A DNA stretch of 64,000 nt from an uncultured Atopobiaceae bacterium. GTDB lineage: Bacteria > Actinomycetota > Coriobacteriia > Coriobacteriales > Atopobiaceae. Where the stretch lies: NCBI GenBank assembly GCA_947631545.1, contig CANRLS010000004.1, positions 1-64,000 of the forward strand, written 5' to 3'. A program made the translations under genes and the position numbers. This document shows positions 60,740 to 64,000 of the stretch, piece by piece. The notes beneath the pieces were generated by a model that made no database searches, was not told the DNA's origin, and saw only the letters and a list, made by a program, of their open reading frames with translations. Within the stretch, counting starts at the first letter, position 1. Each line of letters opens with the position of its first letter.

Positions 60740-61864
60740 TCAGAGGCGTTCGAGAACGGCATCGCCCATGGCCCTCGTGGAGAGGATCTGCGAGGCGGGC
60801 GTGGCCTCGTCGGCGATGTCGGCCGTGCGCCAGCCGTCGGCGAGGGCCCGCTCCACCGCCAGCTCCACGCGATCGGCCGCCCCGGCCTCCAGAAGGCCAT
60901 GGCGAAGGAGCAGCCCCACCGAGAGGATCTGGGCGAGCGGGTTCGCGATGCCCCGGCCCGCGATGTCGGGCGCCGACCCGTGGCTCGGCTCGAAGAGCGG
61001 CGTCCCCGACCCGAGCGAGGCCGAGGCCAGCATGCCGAGCGATCCCGTGAGCTGGGCCGCCTCGTCGGAGAGGATGTCGCCGAAGGTGTTCTCGGTCACC
61101 ACCACGTCGAAGCGCGTCGGCTCGCTCACCAGCTGCATGGCCGCGTTGTCGACGTACAGGTCCTCGTAGGCCACCTCGGGCCATTCCTCGCGCAGGCGAT
61201 GGGCCACCTCGCGCCAGAGCCGGCTCGTGCCGAGGACGTTGGCCTTGTCCACGCTCGTGAGGCGCCGGCGCTCCCTGCGGCTCGCGCACTCGAAGGCCCA
61301 GCGGAGCACGCGCTCGACCTCCCATTCGCCGTACTCCAGGGCGTCCGAGCACCAGATGCCCGGCTCGCCGTCGCGGCCGGCGCCGGGGGCGTCCTCGATG
61401 CGCTCGCGGGTGCCGAAGTAGAGTCCGCCCGTGAGCTCGCGCACGATGAGCAGGTCCACACCGTGGAGGAACTCCGGCTTGAGGCTCGAGGCGCCGATGA
61501 GGGCGTCGTAGACCTTGACCGGCCGGAGGTTGAGGTAGAGGCCGAGCCCCTTGCGTATGGCGAGGAGCCCCTGCTCGGGGCGCGGGGCGCGGGGATCGGT
61601 GCTGTCCCACTTGGGACCGCCCACGCTCGCCAAAAGGACGGCGTCCGCCTCCTTGGCGGCCTCGAGCGTCTCTTCGGGAAGGGCGGTCGCGCCCTCGGGA
61701 GCGGAGGCCGTGGCGTCGATGGCGGCGCCGCCGATGAGATGGTCCTCGAGCTCAACGTCGAAGCCCTCGAGCTCGGCGACGCGCTCGAGCACCCGCTTGC
61801 CCTCGGCGAGTATCTCGGGCCCGATGCCGTCTCCGGGAAGGCAGCAGATGCGATAGCTTGCCAT
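60740..61864 (-). CDS. leuB: 3-isopropylmalate dehydrogenase
   Basis: A 374-residue NAD-dependent oxidative decarboxylase in leucine synthesis. Visible are Leu-Pro-Gly-Asp-Gly-Ile-Gly-Pro-Glu near residue 9-17, Leu-Arg-Pro-Val-Lys-Val, Arg-Glu-Leu-Thr-Gly-Gly-Leu-Tyr-Phe-Gly, Val-Asp-Lys-Ala-Asn-Val, Asn-Thr-Phe-Gly-Asp-Ile-Leu-Ser-Asp-Glu-Ala and His-Gly-Ser-Ala-Pro-Asp-Ile. It lies 7 bases after leuD and ends the leuC-leuD-leuB operon. Confidence 0.96.
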   Translation of the reverse strand: MASYRICCLPGDGIGPEILAEGKRVLERVAELEGFDVELEDHLIGGAAIDATASAPEGATALPEETLEAAKEADAVLLASVGGPKWDSTDPRAPRPEQGLLAIRKGLGLYLNLRPVKVYDALIGASSLKPEFLHGVDLLIVRELTGGLYFGTRERIEDAPGAGRDGEPGIWCSDALEYGEWEVERVLRWAFECASRRERRRLTSVDKANVLGTSRLWREVAHRLREEWPEVAYEDLYVDNAAMQLVSEPTRFDVVVTENTFGDILSDEAAQLTGSLGMLASASLGSGTPLFEPSHGSAPDIAGRGIANPLAQILSVGLLLRHGLLEAGAADRVELAVERALADGWRTADIADEATPASQILSTRAMGDAVLERL

Positions 61865-61871
61865 GGGGACC

Positions 61872-62378
61872 TTACGCCTCCCTCTGGGCGGCGAGCTGGC
61901 GCCTCGTGCGCTCCACGAGGCCGCCGGCCTCGATGATCTCGGTGATGAAGGGCGGGAACGGCTCGGCGTGGAAGGTCTCTCCCGTCGTCTCGTCCACGAT
62001 CTCGCCCGTCGAGGTGTCGACGGAGACGATGTCGCCCGCGCGGATGCCATCCACGGCCTCGGGCGCCTCCAGGATGGCGAGGCCCATGTCGATGGCGTTC
62101 CGATAGAAGATGCGCGCGTAGCTCTTGGCGATGACGGCGCCCACACCGGCCGCCTTGAGCGCCACCGGGGCGTGCTCGCGACTGGAACCGCAGCCGAAGT
62201 TCTCCTCGGCCACCACGACGTCGCCGGGCTCCACGGCCGCGACGAAGCCGGGGTCGAGGTCCTCCATGGCGTGGGCGGCGAGCTCCTTGGCGTCGGAGGT
62301 GTTGAGGTAGCGAGCCGGGATGATGACGTCGGTGTTGACGTCCCGGCCGTAGCGGAAGGCCTTGCCGTGGATGTTCAT
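61872..62378 (-). CDS. leuD: 3-isopropylmalate dehydratase small subunit
   Basis: A 168-residue swivel-domain protein that works with LeuC to isomerise 2- to 3-isopropylmalate. Characteristic sequences are [13 protein letters not shown] near the start and [11 protein letters not shown]. It is of the short prokaryotic type. Its ATG overlaps the leuC stop by 4 bases (ATGA). Confidence 0.96.
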   Translation of the reverse strand: MNIHGKAFRYGRDVNTDVIIPARYLNTSDAKELAAHAMEDLDPGFVAAVEPGDVVVAEENFGCGSSREHAPVALKAAGVGAVIAKSYARIFYRNAIDMGLAILEAPEAVDGIRAGDIVSVDTSTGEIVDETTGETFHAEPFPPFITEIIEAGGLVERTRRQLAAQREA

Positions 62379-63691
62379 GCCAGCTCCTTCGCGGTGGCGG
62401 GGTCGGTCTTCGGGGAAGCGGCGGGGGCGAGGTCCTTCGGCAGGGCCAGATGGCCGGCGACGGCGCTCGCCGCGCAGACGGCGGGGCTCGCGAGGTAGAC
62501 CTCGGAGGCGGGGCTCCCCATGCGCCCGACGAAGTTCCGGTTGGTGGAGGAGACCGCCCGCTCGCCCTCGGCGAGGATGCCCATGTAGCCTCCGAGGCAG
62601 GGGCCGCAGGTGGGGGTCGAGACGGCGCAGCCAGCCTCGACGAAGACGTCCATGAGCCCCTCGTCCACGCACTGGCGCCAGACGGCCTGGGTGGCCGGGA
62701 TCACGATGCAGCGCACGCCCGGAGCCACCTGGCGGCCCTTGAGCACCTCGGCCGCGGCCCGCATGTCGCTCATGCGGCCGTTGGTGCACGATCCGATGAC
62801 CGCCTGGTCGATGGCCACCTCGCGCGACTCCGCCACGGGCTTGGTGTTGGAGGGCAGGTGCGGCCAGGCCACCGTGGGCTCGATCTTGGAGATGTCGATC
62901 TCGTAAGTGGCGGCATAGACGGCGTCTCGGTCGGGATGGAACTCGGTCCATGGCCTCTCGGCGCGGCCCTCGAGGTAGGCGCGCGTGACATCGTCGACCT
63001 CGAAGATGCCGGCCTTGGCACCGGCCTCGATGGCCATGTTGGAGATGGTGAGGCGGTCGTCCATGGAGAGCTCCGCCACGGCCGGGCCGCTGAACTCCAT
63101 GGACTGGTAGAGGGCGCCGTCCACGCCGATCGTCCCGATGATGGAGAGGATGACGTCCTTGCCCGAGACGCCCTCGGGAAGGCTTCCCGTGAGGTGGAAG
63201 CGCGAGGTCTCGGGCACGCGGAACCACGCCCGCCCGGTGGCCATGGCCACGCCGGCGTCGGTGGAGCCCACGCCCGTGGAGAAGGCGCCGAGCGCGCCGT
63301 AGGTGCAGGTGTGGCTGTCGGCCCCGATGACGAGGTCGCCGGGGACGACGACGCCCTGCTCGGGCAGGAGCGCGTGCTCTATGCCGGCCCTCCCCTGCTC
63401 CCAGTAGTGTGCGACATGGCACGCATGGGCGAAGTCGCGCATGCGCTTGGTCTGCTCGGCGCTCTTGATGTCCTTGTTGGGGGCGTAGTGGTCCGGCACG
63501 AGGACGACCTTGCCCTCGTCGAAGACGCCCTCGGCGCCGAGGTCCTCCACCACCTGGATGGCGATGGGGGCGGTGATGTCGTTGGCGAGCACGATGTCCA
63601 CGTCGCACTCGACGAGCTGGCCGGGATGCGTCTCGGCGAGGTCCGCGTGGGCGGCGAGGATCTTCTCGGCCATGGTCATGGGTCTGGGCAT
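62375..63691 (-). CDS. leuC: 3-isopropylmalate dehydratase large subunit
   Basis: A 438-residue aconitase-family protein holding a [4Fe-4S] cluster through Cys in Gly-Ser-Cys-Thr-Asn-Gly-Arg and the pair in Cys-Gly-Pro-Cys-Leu-Gly-Gly. Ala-Asp-Ser-His-Thr-Cys-Thr-Tyr-Gly is also conserved. The ATG at 63691 follows GAGGAG; MTMAEK at 63679 is an alternative. Transcription probably begins from TAGAAT at 63730-63735. Confidence 0.96.
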   Translation of the reverse strand: MPRPMTMAEKILAAHADLAETHPGQLVECDVDIVLANDITAPIAIQVVEDLGAEGVFDEGKVVLVPDHYAPNKDIKSAEQTKRMRDFAHACHVAHYWEQGRAGIEHALLPEQGVVVPGDLVIGADSHTCTYGALGAFSTGVGSTDAGVAMATGRAWFRVPETSRFHLTGSLPEGVSGKDVILSIIGTIGVDGALYQSMEFSGPAVAELSMDDRLTISNMAIEAGAKAGIFEVDDVTRAYLEGRAERPWTEFHPDRDAVYAATYEIDISKIEPTVAWPHLPSNTKPVAESREVAIDQAVIGSCTNGRMSDMRAAAEVLKGRQVAPGVRCIVIPATQAVWRQCVDEGLMDVFVEAGCAVSTPTCGPCLGGYMGILAEGERAVSSTNRNFVGRMGSPASEVYLASPAVCAASAVAGHLALPKDLAPAASPKTDPATAKELA

Positions 63692-63729
63692 GGGACTCCT
63701 CAGTTCCTCTCTCCTTGCGGCTGGAGAGG

Positions 63730-63735
63730 ATTCTA
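63730..63735 (-). promoter_or_regulatory. Candidate -10 element for leuCDB
   Basis: TAGAAT on the minus strand, 38 bases before the leuC ATG. The expected 5' leader can form a short hairpin (CTCTCC at 63709-63714 with GGAGAG at 63723-63728). Confidence 0.45.
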
Positions 63736-63844
63736 ATGGGTTCGCGTTTCCCCGTCGTTGCCGAGGGCGCGAGGGCGATGCGGCGGAACGTGACAAGTCG
63801 GCGAACCGGCGCCGCCCCTTGGAGGCCCGGGCCCGCCGCCCTCG

Positions 63845-63850
63845 TATACT
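63845..63850 (+). promoter_or_regulatory. Candidate -10 element for the branched-chain aminotransferase
   Basis: TATACT, 83 bases before the ATG at 63934. TTGGAG lies 20 bases upstream, slightly far for a -35. The 83-base leader shows no leader peptide of leucine or valine codons. Confidence 0.5.
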
Positions 63851-63933
63851 GTGGACTCGCCGACAACGACATCGAGGGCCGCCCTTCCGGGAAGCCGGCG
63901 GGGCGGCGCAAGGACCTTTGGGAGGGACGCCCC

Positions 63934-64000
63934 ATGCAGAAGAAGGACATCGACTGGGCAGCGCTCGACTTCGGCTACCACCAGACCGACTACAGCTACG
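63934..64000 (+). CDS. ilvE: Branched-chain amino acid aminotransferase, N-terminal fragment
   Basis: The first 22 codons of a gene leaving the window. The residues [19 protein letters not shown] match the start of bacterial branched-chain aminotransferases of the IlvE type. GGGAGG precedes the ATG. Its place divergent from leuCDB fits a role in the last step of leucine, isoleucine and valine synthesis. The call rests on a short segment. Confidence 0.65.
   Translation, partial: MQKKDIDWAALDFGYHQTDYSY

Overview
The window is about 64 kb of very GC-rich bacterial DNA. It is densely coding, with many 4-base ATGA start/stop overlaps and frequent GTG or TTG starts. The content suggests an anaerobic, fermentative actinobacterium, most likely class Coriobacteriia (an Olsenella/Atopobiaceae or Eggerthellaceae type). 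Supporting points are a Tad pilus locus without an outer-membrane secretin, a glycyl-radical enzyme with its activase, fermentative D-lactate dehydrogenase next to pyruvate kinase, 2-hydroxyacyl-CoA dehydratase-type Fe-S proteins, and a zinc phospholipase C-like protein beside pheT. The class assignment is inference from family resemblance, not from a marker gene. No rRNA, tRNA, CRISPR array, insertion sequence or prophage was seen.

Layout. 1-206: possible 3' end of a plus-strand gene. 201-10452 (minus): Tad/Flp pilus operon, in transcription order cpaB-like, tadZ, tadA, tadB, tadC, flp, a secreted protein, a minor pilin, tadE, a large tadG-like gene, a second tadE-like gene and a DUF192 gene. 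10906-14835 (minus): SERCA-type Ca2+ ATPase then rsgA. 15035-17519 (plus): D-lactate dehydrogenase and pyruvate kinase, followed by an intergenic stretch with two hairpin terminators. 18081-22536 (minus): pheS, pheT and a zinc phospholipase-like gene, divergent from a DeoR-family regulator (22721-23479). 23486-27784: glycyl-radical enzyme, its radical-SAM activase and an FSA-type aldolase, resembling the E. coli ybiW/ybiY/fsaA set. 27916-31759: flavodoxin, then ROK kinase, Ddl-like ligase and an aminotransferase. 31892-33442: M32 carboxypeptidase.

33522-36714 (minus): tmk-holB-ricT, a conserved order. 36890-39394: an archaeal-type topoisomerase I. 39577-42288 (minus): TPR protein, STAS anti-anti-sigma factor, TatA and TatC. 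42474-46697: aspartate aminotransferase, a tiny possibly leaderless gene, NhaA and Mn2+ pyrophosphatase. 46900-50248 (plus): DegV and PcrA helicase. 50471-52596 (minus): UppP and a D-2-hydroxyacid dehydrogenase. 52749-54529 (plus): universal stress protein and a secreted coiled-coil/lysozyme-like protein. 54594-60679 (plus): M16C peptidase overlapping a two-gene 2-hydroxyacyl-CoA dehydratase-like system whose second gene is a dehydratase-subunit/activase fusion. 60740-63691 (minus): leuC-leuD-leuB, divergent from the start of a branched-chain aminotransferase at the right edge.

The metabolic genes fit a sugar- and amino-acid-fermenting anaerobe: pyruvate kinase feeds pyruvate to D-lactate, the radical enzyme plus aldolase probably open and cleave a sugar-phosphate derivative to triose phosphate, and the leucine genes supply branched-chain amino acids. 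The strongest candidates for new biology are the radical enzyme/aldolase module, the fused dehydratase-activase next to an M16C peptidase, the archaeal-type topoisomerase, the Ddl-like protein with altered metal-site residues, and several structured intergenic regions.
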